NCBI RefSeq assembly: GCF_016881005.1
Contig: NZ_JACOPV010000002.1
Coordinates: forward strand, 62,001 to 126,000
From: Pseudomonas arcuscaelestis
GTDB taxonomy: Bacteria; Pseudomonadota; Gammaproteobacteria; Pseudomonadales; Pseudomonadaceae
Direction of reading: 5' to 3'
DNA: 64,000 nucleotides
This document shows positions 26,692 to 35,929 of this stretch, piece after piece. Below the pieces are notes generated by a model, which saw only the letters and a list, made by a program, of their open reading frames with translations, was not told where the DNA came from and ran no database searches. The first letter of the stretch is position 1. Each line of letters starts with the position of its first letter. The position numbers were made by a program, and so were the translations under genes.

Positions 26692-27570
26692 TTAGCTGAG
26701 CAAAGCGCTCAGGTCGAGCCCGTGAGCAGCCAGCGGTGGGCACCAGTAGTAGCCGCCGGTAAGTGGTCGGCTGAAGCGGTACAAGGCATCGACCACGCCA
26801 TCTTCCAGGCCGCTCATGCGTCGCAATTGAACCTCAAAGGCGTCGAAGGAATGGCCAAAGGCAAGAAACGCCAGGCCCGCCCCACGCTCATCGGCCCATG
26901 GCATCGAACGACGAACGATAAACGCTTCGGGATCGAAGCTTTCCTGCGCGGTACGTTTGACGTGCGCCGATTCCGGCGCTTCTTCCAGTTCTTCGTTATC
27001 GGCTTTGCGGCGGCCAATAATGTCGTCCTGCTCGGCTTGTGGCAGTGCCTTGAAGCAATCCAGGTCATGGCGCCACAGCTGGAAGGCGGCAAAGCTCGAT
27101 CCGCTCATGCCCGCAATGTCTGTCGCCAGAATGGCCGCATCGACCGCGGCGTCTTCCACCGGGTTTTCGGTACCGTCCTCATAACCGGTCAAGTCAAAAC
27201 CGCTCTTGTGGCGGAAGGCATCGGTAGCCTCAACCAGCGTCAAGGCCGGCGCCAGCAGCTTTTCCAGCGCCTGGCTGAGCAACCACAGTTCACCGCGGTC
27301 TTCGCCTCGTACCCACAACCACAGGTCATGCTGGGTACACGGGTTGTCTACTGCTGCGGTCAATTGCGGAAACGCACGCAAGCCCTCGATGGAGCGGCCC
27401 AGCGCTTGCACCAGCGGCGCACCGAAACCCGCCACCACACGGCTGCCATCCACATGCTGCTGCAGCGCATCGAGGGCGCCCGCCAGTGCGGCCGGCGTGT
27501 GCAGTGTGAAAAACAGATGTCGGGCTTGAGCGGGAACGGGGGCGGCAAGAATGCCTGGCTGAAACTGCAT
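26692..27570 (-). CDS. Dyp-type peroxidase, class B (YfeX-like)
   Basis: A 292-residue haem peroxidase without a signal peptide, length typical of class B (YfeX, DypB). GYEDGTENP near residue 143 is the GXXDG motif with the distal aspartate. AHVKRTA near residue 206 contains the expected proximal haem histidine, and RRSMPW a distal-side arginine. It oxidises dyes, phenols or porphyrinogens with H2O2. ATG at 27570; upstream in-frame sequence lacks similarity to the family. It is divergent from the BASS transporter by 148 bp. No encapsulin gene is adjacent. Confidence 0.94.
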   Translation of the reverse strand: MQFQPGILAAPVPAQARHLFFTLHTPAALAGALDALQQHVDGSRVVAGFGAPLVQALGRSIEGLRAFPQLTAAVDNPCTQHDLWLWVRGEDRGELWLLSQALEKLLAPALTLVEATDAFRHKSGFDLTGYEDGTENPVEDAAVDAAILATDIAGMSGSSFAAFQLWRHDLDCFKALPQAEQDDIIGRRKADNEELEEAPESAHVKRTAQESFDPEAFIVRRSMPWADERGAGLAFLAFGHSFDAFEVQLRRMSGLEDGVVDALYRFSRPLTGGYYWCPPLAAHGLDLSALLS

Positions 27571-27718
27571 CGCAGATATGATCCTTGAGTAAAGCGCGAA
27601 TGCTACTGCTTGGGCGCGGGGTCCACAAGCGCGGCGGCTTGACGCAGGACAGGGTAAACAACACAGGCTGGATTCCTCGCCTACACTGCCGTTCATCCCC
27701 TTTTTTAGAGCCTTCGAC

Positions 27719-28612
27719 ATGACTGCATCGCCATTGCTCAGCGCATTTCTACCGCTCGCCCTGGGCTTCATCATGCTGGGGTTGGGGCTGACCTTGACCC
27801 TGGCCGACTTCGCTCGGGTGGTTAAATTCCCTAAACCCGTGGTGATCGGCCTGGCCTGCCAGATCTTGCTGTTGCCTTTTATCTGCTTTTTGATTGCCAA
27901 AGGTTTCGGCTTGGCCCCGGCCCTGGCAGTGGGCCTGATGCTGCTGGCCGCCTCGCCGGGCGGTACCACCGCCAACCTGTTCAGCCACCTGGCTCACGGT
28001 GATGTCGCCTTGAACGTGACCCTGACTGCGGTCAACTCACTGATTGCGATCCTGACCATGCCACTGTTGGTCAACCTGGCACTGGCGCACTTCATGACCG
28101 CAGACCAGGCCATCCCCCTGCAATTTGCCAAGGTGCTGCAGGTGTTTGCCATCGTGCTGGTGCCAGTAGCTGTGGGGATGCTGATTCGCCGCCTGGCACC
28201 TGGGTTCGCTGCGCGCATGGAACGACCCATGAAGATCGTTGCCGCTTTGTTCTTGCTGTTCACCGTGATTCTGGCGCTGGTCAAAGACTGGCAAACAGTC
28301 CTCGACTACGCCCCCGTAGTGGGAGGCGCAGCCTTGCTGTTCAACGTGTTGAGCCTGGGCATCGGTTATTGGCTGCCGCGCCTGCTGAAAATCCCCAAGC
28401 GCCAGGCAATTGCCATCGGCATGGAGATTGGCATTCACAACGGCACCCTGGCCATCGCCCTGGCGCTGGCCCCTTCCCTGCTCAACAACTCAACCATGGC
28501 CATTCCGGCGGCGATCTACAGTTTGATCATGTTCTTCACGGCAGCAACGTTTGGCTGGTGGGTGAGCCGCAGTCCGGAACCGGCGGCGGTGGCGGGTTTG
28601 TCCCGTGATTGA
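27719..28612 (+). CDS. bile acid:sodium symporter family (BASS) transporter
   Basis: A 297-residue membrane protein with nine to ten helices of the BASS family. AASPGGTTANLFSHLA near residue 77 is the conserved substrate/sodium region, and MEIGIHNGTLAIALA near residue 236 the second unwound-helix motif. Bacterial members carry bile acids, pantoate, pyruvate or other organic anions with sodium. It stands alone between divergent and convergent genes, so context does not define the substrate. It is not close to cluster B. Confidence 0.92.
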   Translation: MTASPLLSAFLPLALGFIMLGLGLTLTLADFARVVKFPKPVVIGLACQILLLPFICFLIAKGFGLAPALAVGLMLLAASPGGTTANLFSHLAHGDVALNVTLTAVNSLIAILTMPLLVNLALAHFMTADQAIPLQFAKVLQVFAIVLVPVAVGMLIRRLAPGFAARMERPMKIVAALFLLFTVILALVKDWQTVLDYAPVVGGAALLFNVLSLGIGYWLPRLLKIPKRQAIAIGMEIGIHNGTLAIALALAPSLLNNSTMAIPAAIYSLIMFFTAATFGWWVSRSPEPAAVAGLSRD

Positions 28613-28632
28613 TACCCGCGCCTGCCACGCAA

Positions 28633-29550
28633 CTACGCGGTCGTGCGCCACTGGCGGATCTGGTCGATCGTCGCGGTCACACCCCCGCACACCACTACCA
28701 ATACCCGCTGATAGCGCTTGAGTGTGTCGCTCGGCGCGTAGGCCAGTGCCAGAGCTGCGCCACAGGCGGGCTCCACCAGAATGCGCTGGTCTGAAAGGAA
28801 ACGTTCGCACGCATCAAGCGCATCCTGGTCACTGACCACATGGCTATACACCGGGCGTTCCTGACTCCATTCAAAGGCGCGCTTACACACCTGTTTCGCT
28901 GCAAGCGAAGTGGCAACGGTCTGGACACTGTCCAACGCCACCCAGGCTTTGTGCGCCATGGCCGCCGCCAGTGATGCGGCCCCTGCGGTTTCCACCGCAA
29001 ATACCGGTACATCATTCCAACCATTGCGGGCCAGGCCTTCGCACACCCCGGAAAGTAGACCTCCACCGCCAACGGCAACCACGACGGCATCGGGTTTGAA
29101 GGCGCTGGCGGCGACTTCATCGATCATGCTCGCATGACCTTGCCACAACAACGGATCATCGAAAGGATGGATATAGGCATCGTCTTCACCCAGCAGCGAC
29201 AACGCCAACGCGTTGGCCTCATGCCAGGCCTTGCCGTGCACGATGACCTCAGCCTCTTCCTGGCGAATCAGCTGTTTGGCGCGCTCGGTGGTGGTTTCCG
29301 GCACTACCACGGTTACAGCAAGACCCAGGCTGCGCCCGGCGTAAGCTACGGCGATACCGGCGTTGCCGCCCGAAGATGAAACGAAACGGCGCTTGCCCTG
29401 TTTGGCATAGGTCTCGCAGGCCAGGCCAATGCCACGCAATTTGAACGAACCACTGGGCTGCAAGGCGTCCAGTTTCAACCAGATGTCCAGGCCACTGGCC
29501 AGGCTCAGCGGCCGCGATGCCAACAGCGGGGTTTCGATATGCAGGCTCAT
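28633..29550 (-). CDS. PLP-dependent serine/threonine dehydratase-like enzyme
   Basis: A 305-residue fold-type II PLP enzyme. The Schiff-base lysine is in SGSFKLRG near residue 37, SSGGNAG is the asparagine loop, and VGGGGLLSG near residue 165 is the phosphate-binding loop. Size and short N-terminus match eukaryote-like L-serine dehydratase/L-threonine deaminase rather than IlvA, as no regulatory ACT domain is present. It probably deaminates serine or threonine to pyruvate or 2-oxobutyrate. ATG at 29550 gives the expected beginning MSLHIETPLL. Confidence 0.9.
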   Translation of the reverse strand: MSLHIETPLLASRPLSLASGLDIWLKLDALQPSGSFKLRGIGLACETYAKQGKRRFVSSSGGNAGIAVAYAGRSLGLAVTVVVPETTTERAKQLIRQEEAEVIVHGKAWHEANALALSLLGEDDAYIHPFDDPLLWQGHASMIDEVAASAFKPDAVVVAVGGGGLLSGVCEGLARNGWNDVPVFAVETAGAASLAAAMAHKAWVALDSVQTVATSLAAKQVCKRAFEWSQERPVYSHVVSDQDALDACERFLSDQRILVEPACGAALALAYAPSDTLKRYQRVLVVVCGGVTATIDQIRQWRTTA

Positions 29551-29587
29551 GCACGTACTCCATGTAGGGAACAGTTCCAGCCTACGC

Positions 29588-30073
29588 TCAAAGCGCAGGG
29601 TAATCGTGTACAGCGCTACGGCGCTTGCGCAACTGACGCTTGAGTCTGTGCATGGGCGGTGCATAGAGGAAGCCAAACGACACGCTGTTGTCCCGCCCCT
29701 TGAGCGCGTGGTGCAATAGGTGCGCCTTGTACAGGCGCTTGAGGTAACGGTTGCGAGGCAGCGGCTTGAATGGCCAGTGCCGATGCACGATGCCGTCATG
29801 GACAATCACATAGATCACCCCGAACGCCGCCACCCCAGCCCCCACCCACTGCAACGGTGCATGCCCGGCCCGGCCCACAGCCACCAGGGCAAAGGCGATC
29901 AGCGCCAGTGCCAGCAAGTAGATGTCGTTGGTTTCCAGTACGCCAAGATGGGGCTCGTGGTGCGAACGGTGCAGGAACCAGCCCCAGCCATGCATGATGT
30001 AGCGATGCGCCAGGTAACCGATAGCTTCCATGGCCGTCAGGGTGAAGAGAAAAACAGCAAGGTTGAGGATCAT
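29588..30073 (-). CDS. CrtZ-like/fatty-acid-hydroxylase-superfamily membrane protein
   Basis: A 161-residue integral membrane protein with the histidine motifs of di-iron membrane hydroxylases: HRYIMH, HRSHHE, HDGIVH and HLLHHA. Order and length match beta-carotene hydroxylase CrtZ. No carotenoid synthesis genes (crtE, B, I, Y) occur in the window. Either the real substrate differs or the carotenoid genes lie elsewhere. It lies between the dehydratase and the efflux operon, with a 37-bp gap to the dehydratase. Confidence 0.82.
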   Translation of the reverse strand: MILNLAVFLFTLTAMEAIGYLAHRYIMHGWGWFLHRSHHEPHLGVLETNDIYLLALALIAFALVAVGRAGHAPLQWVGAGVAAFGVIYVIVHDGIVHRHWPFKPLPRNRYLKRLYKAHLLHHALKGRDNSVSFGFLYAPPMHRLKRQLRKRRSAVHDYPAL

Positions 30074-30153
30074 GGGTATATCTATCGGCGGGTGGGCACA
30101 AGCGGCCAGCAGCCTACCATTTTGCCCAACCCGACAGCAGGTTTTTCGTGATG

Positions 30154-31095
30154 CTATTGGCGAACGGTGACGGTGGCTGTGGTGCCGGCCCGCAGGTTGC
30201 CCTTACCGGCATAGCCGGGGTCGATTTCAATTCGCACCGGAATCCGCTGTGCCAACTTGACCCAGGTGTAGCTCGGGTTGACGTTGGCCAGCAAGCGGCT
30301 GCCAGGGACGTTCTCTCGGTCGGTAATGGCATAGGCAATGCTCTGCACCTTGCCGTCGAATTGCTCGCCACTCATCAGGGCAATCTGCACCGTATTGCCA
30401 ATCTGAATACGCGGCAGCTTGGTTTCCTCGAAATAGCCGCTGACGTAAAACGAAGCACTGTCCACCAACGCCATCAACGGGCTCCCGGCACTGGCGTAAT
30501 CACCCTGGCGGGTCAGCAGGTTGGTCACGTAGCCACTGACCGGCGCATAGATTCGGGTACGCTGCAAATCCAGTTCGGCCTGGGTCAATGCCGCGGTTGC
30601 CAACTGCACGTTGGCACTGGCCAGGCTCAAGTTGGCCTGGCCGCGCAGCAGTTCAGCCTGGGCAACCGCGACGTCAGTACTGGCCTTTTCCCACTCCTCA
30701 CCGGAGATCGCAGCGCTCTGCTTCAAGGTACGCCGACGCAGTTCCTCGCTCTGGCGCTGCTTGAGCAACGCCTGGTTGGCAATGATCGCCGCCTGGGCCA
30801 AGCCCTCGCTGGCCCGATTAACCTCGATGGCACGGCGGGCGTGTTCCACCGCCAGGGCATAACGCTCTGGATCGATCTCCAGCAGCAGCTCGCCTTTTTC
30901 CACGTGCTGGTTATCTGCCACGCGCAGCGCGACGATGCGCCCGGAAACATCGGCCGAGAGCGTCACCACGTCGGCCCGCACCCGTGCATCGCGGGTCCAG
31001 GGTGCGCGGGTGTAGTGCTCCCAGGCGAACCAGCCCAATACCAGCGCCAGCACCACGATTGCCAGGGTCGACGCCTGGGCGACAAGTTTTTTCAC
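30154..31095 (-). CDS. HlyD-family efflux periplasmic adaptor (AaeA-like)
   Basis: A 313-residue membrane fusion protein. An N-terminal anchor helix (residues 8-27) is followed by a short alpha-hairpin domain, a lipoyl half-motif (VSGRIVALRVADNQHVEKG near residue 55) and a beta-barrel. It pairs with the FUSC transporter, as AaeA does with AaeB, to export aromatic acids across both membranes. The start is GTG at 31095, supported by GGGGAG at eight bases. It is third in the order FUSC, DUF1656, HlyD. Confidence 0.9.
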   Translation of the reverse strand: MKKLVAQASTLAIVVLALVLGWFAWEHYTRAPWTRDARVRADVVTLSADVSGRIVALRVADNQHVEKGELLLEIDPERYALAVEHARRAIEVNRASEGLAQAAIIANQALLKQRQSEELRRRTLKQSAAISGEEWEKASTDVAVAQAELLRGQANLSLASANVQLATAALTQAELDLQRTRIYAPVSGYVTNLLTRQGDYASAGSPLMALVDSASFYVSGYFEETKLPRIQIGNTVQIALMSGEQFDGKVQSIAYAITDRENVPGSRLLANVNPSYTWVKLAQRIPVRIEIDPGYAGKGNLRAGTTATVTVRQ

Positions 31096-31099
31096 TGGT

Positions 31100-31300
31100 T
31101 CAGCTCCCCATGAACAGGATGATCAAGGCACAAATACAGCTGTACAAAGCCCCCTCGAACAACGCCGGATGCCACACCCTCTGCATCATGCCAAGACGCT
31201 GCAGCAGCCACAGCAAAGCGAATAACAGCGGCATGGCTAGAATCAGGGCCTGGGCGATCGGCGGCAGATAGACACCACCCACTTCGAAATCAATGGGCAA
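31100..31300 (-). CDS. DUF1656 small membrane protein (AaeX-like)
   Basis: A 66-residue protein with two hydrophobic helices and the typical opening IDFEVGGVYLPP. DUF1656 proteins always accompany AaeA/AaeB-type efflux genes. The start is TTG at 31300, inside the end of the FUSC gene (11-bp overlap), supported by AAGGAG at eight bases; no ATG alternative exists. Its role is unknown, possibly assembly of the pump. Confidence 0.85.
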   Translation of the reverse strand: MPIDFEVGGVYLPPIAQALILAMPLLFALLWLLQRLGMMQRVWHPALFEGALYSCICALIILFMGS

Positions 31301-33437
31301 GGGCAGGCTCTCCTTCGGCAGCAGGATCCAGATAAGTGCTGTAGTGACGCAGAAATCCGCCGATCACCAACAGTGCGACGCGAATGCGAAACAGTGAACG
31401 CAACTGCTCGGGCGCTGCGTGAAACTGCTCGTTGTGCAGGGCATCCAATTCCTCTCCCAGCGTCTGCAGGGTATCGAGCAGCACCGACAGTTGCCCTTGG
31501 GTTCGTCCGGCAACGTAGCGACCGGTATTGCGCAACACGTGCGCCAGGCGTGCGCGGGTGTCGTCCGCTAGCAGTAGGTTAGCCTGGCTCTGCTCCTGCA
31601 ACTGACGCAGGGCAACCCCCAGGGCCATACAGGCCAGGTTGACCTCGAACAAAGCTTTGGAACGGGCATCCTGCGTTGCCGGCAACAACCCAAGAATCAG
31701 CGTCAGGCGGTCGACCATGCGGCTTTCGAAGGCAAACTGGCGCTCGTCGGAATTAGGCCCCTTGAGCAAGGCGTAGACCTGCTCGCGGGTTTCACGAAAC
31801 AGTCGTTCTATACGCAGGGTAGGATTGAACGGGAACAACCAGGCGTAGACCAGCAACGACGCCACGCCGCCACAGATATAGGCGCCGGCAAACTCGAACC
31901 ACTCAATAGCAGTGTTCTGCCAGACCCCGATATTCTGCGGGCCGAACAGGAGAAAACTCGACAAGCCCAGGCCCATGCCGATGCCCGCCGTCATTGGCGT
32001 CGACAGGCCCACCGCAACCACGTACAGCAATGGCAGCAGCAACAGCGCAAGCATCTCGAAATCGACCACCTGCGGTATCAGCCAGAACTGGTACAACGCC
32101 GACACCAGCAGCGCCAGGCCCAGGCCGCGCATGTAGTTTTGCGCAGCCATCAACGGGCGCGGGAATGTCGCCATCAACGAGCAAAGAATACCGACCAGAA
32201 TCATTCCGGCGCGCGCCCCGTCCCATGCTGTTTCGATCCAGATCAACCCGGCGACGACCAGCGCGCAAAAGGCGCGGCTGGCGTTCATTGCCGCCAGGCG
32301 AAAGTCCAGGTGCAAAGGGTTGGTGCGCGGCTGACGGTACAGGCAATCGCCGGTACGGCCTTCCTGGATCGCGTCACTCAGCTCAAGCATTTCGCCCAAC
32401 TGTTCGAGCAGACGCGCCTGCTCCCAGCGCAGTGCCCAGGCCAGGGAGCGCAACGTTGCCGGCAGGTCCTGCTGCAACTGCTCGGCTTGCAGGGCTGCCT
32501 GGTCAAAGCGCCGTTGCAGCGCGCTGAAGTGCTGGCGGGCAATGGCCGGCATGGCCCTGCCCTGTTGCGCCAACAGGTCGAGAAAGGCCAGTTCGTCGTC
32601 GAGTAACTGGTTGATGAAGTCGGGGTAAGCGCCCTGCCAGCGTTCGGCGATCATCATTTTCTGGTTGCGCAACACGGTCAGGCGCGAGCTCAGCAGTACC
32701 AGTTGGTTGCCGAGTAACTGCACCAGGCCGTTAGCGCCACGCAGGTGCGGCGCATCGAAATAGAGGTGCCGACGCAGCCCTTCCAGGGCGCTGATTTCAC
32801 CGAGGATCTGCATTTGTCGCTGGCTGAAAGCCTCTGCGCCTTCCTCGCCGCGAATGGCTGCTGCGGCATGCGCAGCCATCAGCTTGATGAGATTGTCGAC
32901 CTTGGCAAAATAGCCGGCGGTGACCGCCTGGGGCCGGGCACTGATCAGGCTGACGACACACACGCAGGCCACCGCCAGCAAGGTTTCGGTCACCCGGGTA
33001 ATGGCCAGCATCAGGGTGTTGCCTTGCTCGGGAATTGCCAGCATGGCCACCACTACGGCGGTAAAACCGCTGAGTACAAAGGCATGGGAGCTTGTATAGC
33101 GCAGCAAGGTACCGCCGGCCGTACACAGCGCCAGCCACAGCGCCAGGGTCACTAAGAATGGCAGCGGCGCCTGGGGGAACAGTGCCATGATCAGCACCGC
33201 CACGGCCGCCCCTACCGTGGTACCCACCACTTGGGCAAAGCTGCGTTGCAAGGTCATGCCACCCAGCGGCTGGCTGACGATGAACACCGCCATGATCGAC
33301 CATTTGGGTTGGTCGAGGTCGAAAATGAAGGCCAGGTATAGCGTCAGCAGGCAGGCTACGATGGTTCGCAACGCAAAGCGGAAGGTCTCCGCGCTTGGGT
33401 GCAGCACCATCTTGAAATAGTTGATCAGTGGCTGCAT
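31290..33437 (-). CDS. FUSC-family inner-membrane efflux transporter (AaeB-like)
   Basis: A 715-residue protein with two blocks of about six helices (residues 20-180 and 375-535), each followed by a soluble helical domain, as in AaeB, the p-hydroxybenzoate efflux pump. DQPKWSIMAVFIVSQPL near residue 43 is the typical first-helix region. ATG at 33437 is chosen: the open frame continues upstream for 69 codons but without hydrophobic or conserved character. It heads the efflux operon. The likely job is export of toxic aromatic acids or other anions, useful to a strain that degrades ring compounds. Confidence 0.9.
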   Translation of the reverse strand: MQPLINYFKMVLHPSAETFRFALRTIVACLLTLYLAFIFDLDQPKWSIMAVFIVSQPLGGMTLQRSFAQVVGTTVGAAVAVLIMALFPQAPLPFLVTLALWLALCTAGGTLLRYTSSHAFVLSGFTAVVVAMLAIPEQGNTLMLAITRVTETLLAVACVCVVSLISARPQAVTAGYFAKVDNLIKLMAAHAAAAIRGEEGAEAFSQRQMQILGEISALEGLRRHLYFDAPHLRGANGLVQLLGNQLVLLSSRLTVLRNQKMMIAERWQGAYPDFINQLLDDELAFLDLLAQQGRAMPAIARQHFSALQRRFDQAALQAEQLQQDLPATLRSLAWALRWEQARLLEQLGEMLELSDAIQEGRTGDCLYRQPRTNPLHLDFRLAAMNASRAFCALVVAGLIWIETAWDGARAGMILVGILCSLMATFPRPLMAAQNYMRGLGLALLVSALYQFWLIPQVVDFEMLALLLLPLLYVVAVGLSTPMTAGIGMGLGLSSFLLFGPQNIGVWQNTAIEWFEFAGAYICGGVASLLVYAWLFPFNPTLRIERLFRETREQVYALLKGPNSDERQFAFESRMVDRLTLILGLLPATQDARSKALFEVNLACMALGVALRQLQEQSQANLLLADDTRARLAHVLRNTGRYVAGRTQGQLSVLLDTLQTLGEELDALHNEQFHAAPEQLRSLFRIRVALLVIGGFLRHYSTYLDPAAEGEPALAH

Positions 33438-33903
33438 ACCGCGCCCTCGCCTCGCCGTGCTGGATACCTTAGCCACTGCCGCGGGCCGGGAAAAGACACA
33501 ATGGCACGTTGCAGAGTTGCAAATCTGGAACAGCGACACGCCGGGCGCTCTAAAACAATTGTCATGAAAACAGCCTTGACCCCACCCCTTTTGAACGTTA
33601 GTTTCTCGCCCGCATTTTTGCATGCCTATACAGGAGTCCTGCATTGGACAGTTGCCCTGGTCGATTGCGACAGGTTCACACGGCGCGCTAGTTCAGCAGA
33701 CTCTTTCTGCCACTGCCCTGCCGTTCATGGTGGTCAGTGGCGCCTCGCATCCTGTGTGGATGACGACGCTTCATTTTCCCTCCCTGCTTACCCGCCACGC
33801 CGATGTGTGGCTGTGGTTAGTGACCCTTCGCAATCCATTCGTTCACACCCGCGTCGAAGAATTCGATGCTTTGCGGCGCTGTGCCGTGAATTCGAGGTTT
33901 GTC
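33438..33903 (+). other. 466-bp region between divergent FUSC and MgtC genes; long structured leader
   Basis: No independent gene is supported. The plus frame of MgtC stays open back to an ATG at 33622, adding 94 codons without family similarity. Structures seen on the plus strand include CATCC-TGTGT-GGATG near 33750, CCAC/GTGG near 33797-33812 and TCGAA-GAA-TTCGA near 33855-33868. MgtC-type genes often have regulatory leaders; whether this is one is open. Confidence 0.4.
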
Positions 33904-34611
33904 ATGGATTGGAAAGTATTTCTTCTGCGCGTAACCGTCGCGCTGGTATTGGGCGCCCTGATCGGCGCTGAACGTCAACTGCGCCAGCGCCTCACCGGCC
34001 TGCGCACCAACGCCCTGGTCAGTACCGGTGCCTGCCTGTTCGTGCTGATGACCCAGGCCGTGCCGGGCATGGCCGCAACCGATGCCTCACGCATCGCCGC
34101 TTACGTGGTGTCGGGTATCGGCTTTCTGGGGGGTGGGGTGATCATGCGTGATGGCCTGAACGTACGCGGCCTTAATACCGCCGCAACCCTGTGGTGCACG
34201 GCGGCTATTGGCGTGCTCTGCAGCATGGGCCTGCTACTGGAGGCAGCGCTTGGCAGTTGTGTGGTGCTGTGTGCCAACATCTTGCTGCGTGACATCTCCC
34301 AACGTCTGAACCATCAGGAAGTGCTGCCGGCCAATGAAGCTGAGCAGCGATTTGAAGTGCGCATTACCTGCCGCGCCGAAGACGAAATCCAGGTGCGCAG
34401 CCTGATGCTGCACAGCTTCGGCAGTGATGGTCTGCGGTTGCAGTCGTTGCACAGTGAAGACTTGGCCAACCCCGCCAAGCTGGAGGTTCGCGCCGAACTG
34501 CTGGGCAGCCCTGATGCACCGACCCAGCTGGAACGTCTGGTCAGCCGGGTCAGCCTGGAAAAAGGTGTCAGCTCTGTGCGCTGGCAGGTGCAAGAGCTGA
34601 CTGTCGACTAG
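33904..34611 (+). CDS. MgtC/SapB-family membrane protein
   Basis: A 235-residue protein with about five helices up to residue 135 and a C-terminal ACT-like soluble domain. GALIGAERQLRQRLTGLRTN near residue 17 is the hallmark of MgtC, including the conserved glutamate-arginine pair, and GIGFLGGGVI follows. MgtC proteins help growth at low magnesium and in macrophages by acting on ATP synthase or phosphate uptake. ATG at 33904 begins at the normal MgtC N-terminus. It overlaps by 4 bp the convergent small gene at 34608-34823. Confidence 0.92.
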   Translation: MDWKVFLLRVTVALVLGALIGAERQLRQRLTGLRTNALVSTGACLFVLMTQAVPGMAATDASRIAAYVVSGIGFLGGGVIMRDGLNVRGLNTAATLWCTAAIGVLCSMGLLLEAALGSCVVLCANILLRDISQRLNHQEVLPANEAEQRFEVRITCRAEDEIQVRSLMLHSFGSDGLRLQSLHSEDLANPAKLEVRAELLGSPDAPTQLERLVSRVSLEKGVSSVRWQVQELTVD

Positions 34612-34823
34612 CGACGTTCATCCGACAACGGAGTGGGCTGGTCAGGGTCCGGCAGATTGGTTTCACCATCCGGAGCATCGGGCAGGCGCTCGATGTCTTG
34701 TGGATGCTCCTGGCGCTGCCGGTCACCCTCGACGTTGGGGTCGGTAACCGGGTCGTGTTCACGTTGTGGATTGTTCAGCGGGTCTTTCCACAGTGGATCA
34801 TCTTCAGGGCGTTGCTGGCTCAT
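34608..34823 (-). CDS. small hydrophilic protein of unknown function
   Basis: A 71-residue, proline-, aspartate- and glutamine-rich protein (PLWKDPLNNPQREHDPV, ERLPDAPDGETNLPDPDQP), probably disordered in the cytoplasm. GAGG seven bases before the ATG at 34823 supports translation. Similar short acidic proteins are common in Pseudomonas, but I recognise no function. Its 3' end overlaps the mgtC-type gene by 4 bp, tail to tail. Confidence 0.7.
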   Translation of the reverse strand: MSQQRPEDDPLWKDPLNNPQREHDPVTDPNVEGDRQRQEHPQDIERLPDAPDGETNLPDPDQPTPLSDERR

Positions 34824-35015
34824 GGCAGATACCTCATGAATACGGCCCGGAAAAAAGCCGAACCGTAAGCGTTGGAGGGTGCTCGCTTCACCGCGTGCCT
34901 TCGAGGCGATCAACGGTTGCCCAGCGAAAATATCCTCAGTGCCCAGTAAAATCCGCTGCAGAGGCCCGGACCCGACGCGGTACCCTGTAGCAAAATAATC
35001 AGCCAGAGGTGCACT

Positions 35016-35927
35016 GTGGCGTCCTATACCTTGCGTCAGTTGAAGTATTTCGTCACTACCGTGGAGTGCGGCAGCGTTGCTGAAGCATCGCGCAAGCTTT
35101 ACATCGCACAGCCGTCGATTTCAACGGCAATCAAAGGCCTGGAAGACAGTTTTGGTGTGCAGTTGTTCATCCGCCATCATGCCCAGGGTGTTTCGCTTAC
35201 GCCCGGTGGCGCGCGCTTCTACCGCAAGGCCCAGGAACTGCTGCGCATGGCCCGGGAGTTCGAGCAAAACGCCCTAGCCGACAACGATGTGGTCTGCGGC
35301 CAAATCGACATCGGTTGTTTCGAGACAGTCGCCCCGCTCTACCTGCCGCGCTTGATCAAAGGCTTTCACCAGCGCTTCCCCGGCGTCGAGATCCGCTTGC
35401 AGGACGGCGAGCAACAGGAACTGGTGCAAGGCCTGACCGGAGGGCGCTTCGACCTGGCGATCTTCTACGACCACGACCTGGACAGCACCATCGAAACCGA
35501 AGCATTGATGGCGCCGCAACGCCCCTACGCGCTGCTGCCGGTTGGTCACCGCTTCGCCGAACAGGCGCAGGTGTCGCTACGCGACTTGGCACTGGAACCC
35601 ATGATTCTTTTGGATGTACAGCCCAGCCGCACCTATTTCGTCAGCATCTTCGAAGAATTGGGCCTGACCCCGAACATCGTCTTCAGCTCACCTTCGATTG
35701 AAATGGTCCGCGGTATGGTCGGCCAGGGCTTCGGCTTTGCGGTGCTGGTAACCCGCCCGCACACGACCAGCACCTACGACGGGCAAGCGCTGGTCTGTGT
35801 GGAACTGGTTGAAGATGTCACCGGCTCCGGCCTGGTTGCAGGCTGGTTGAAACGTGCGCAGCTGACCAAGCCTGCGCAGTTGTTTGTCGATTACTGCAAG
35901 GAACAGTTCGCCGCCTGGCTAAGCTGA
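35016..35927 (+). CDS. LysR-family transcriptional regulator
   Basis: A 303-residue LysR regulator. Residues 1-60 form the winged helix (LRQLKYFVTTVECGSVAEASRKL, with AQPSISTAIKGLE as the recognition region). The rest is a periplasmic-binding-like effector domain. The start is GTG at 35016 with AGAGGTG upstream. It faces the amine operon tail to tail, with a 2-bp gap to the binding-protein gene, so its operator would be distant from the operon promoter near 45000. Control of this operon is plausible by synteny only. Confidence 0.9.
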   Translation: MASYTLRQLKYFVTTVECGSVAEASRKLYIAQPSISTAIKGLEDSFGVQLFIRHHAQGVSLTPGGARFYRKAQELLRMAREFEQNALADNDVVCGQIDIGCFETVAPLYLPRLIKGFHQRFPGVEIRLQDGEQQELVQGLTGGRFDLAIFYDHDLDSTIETEALMAPQRPYALLPVGHRFAEQAQVSLRDLALEPMILLDVQPSRTYFVSIFEELGLTPNIVFSSPSIEMVRGMVGQGFGFAVLVTRPHTTSTYDGQALVCVELVEDVTGSGLVAGWLKRAQLTKPAQLFVDYCKEQFAAWLS

Positions 35928-35929
35928 GA

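Noticed and set aside
27719..28612. BASS transporter as the bile-acid importer of cluster B
   Set aside because: It is 21 kb from the cluster, lacks the operator motif, and the family carries many other anions.
30154..33437. HlyD/FUSC set as a part of the DUF1329-MMPL systems
   Set aside because: It forms its own standard Aae-type operon with DUF1656 and shares no motif with clusters A or B.
33622..33903. 94-codon in-frame extension of MgtC
   Set aside because: It precedes the universally conserved MgtC start and has no signal, helix or family pattern; kept only as a leader question.
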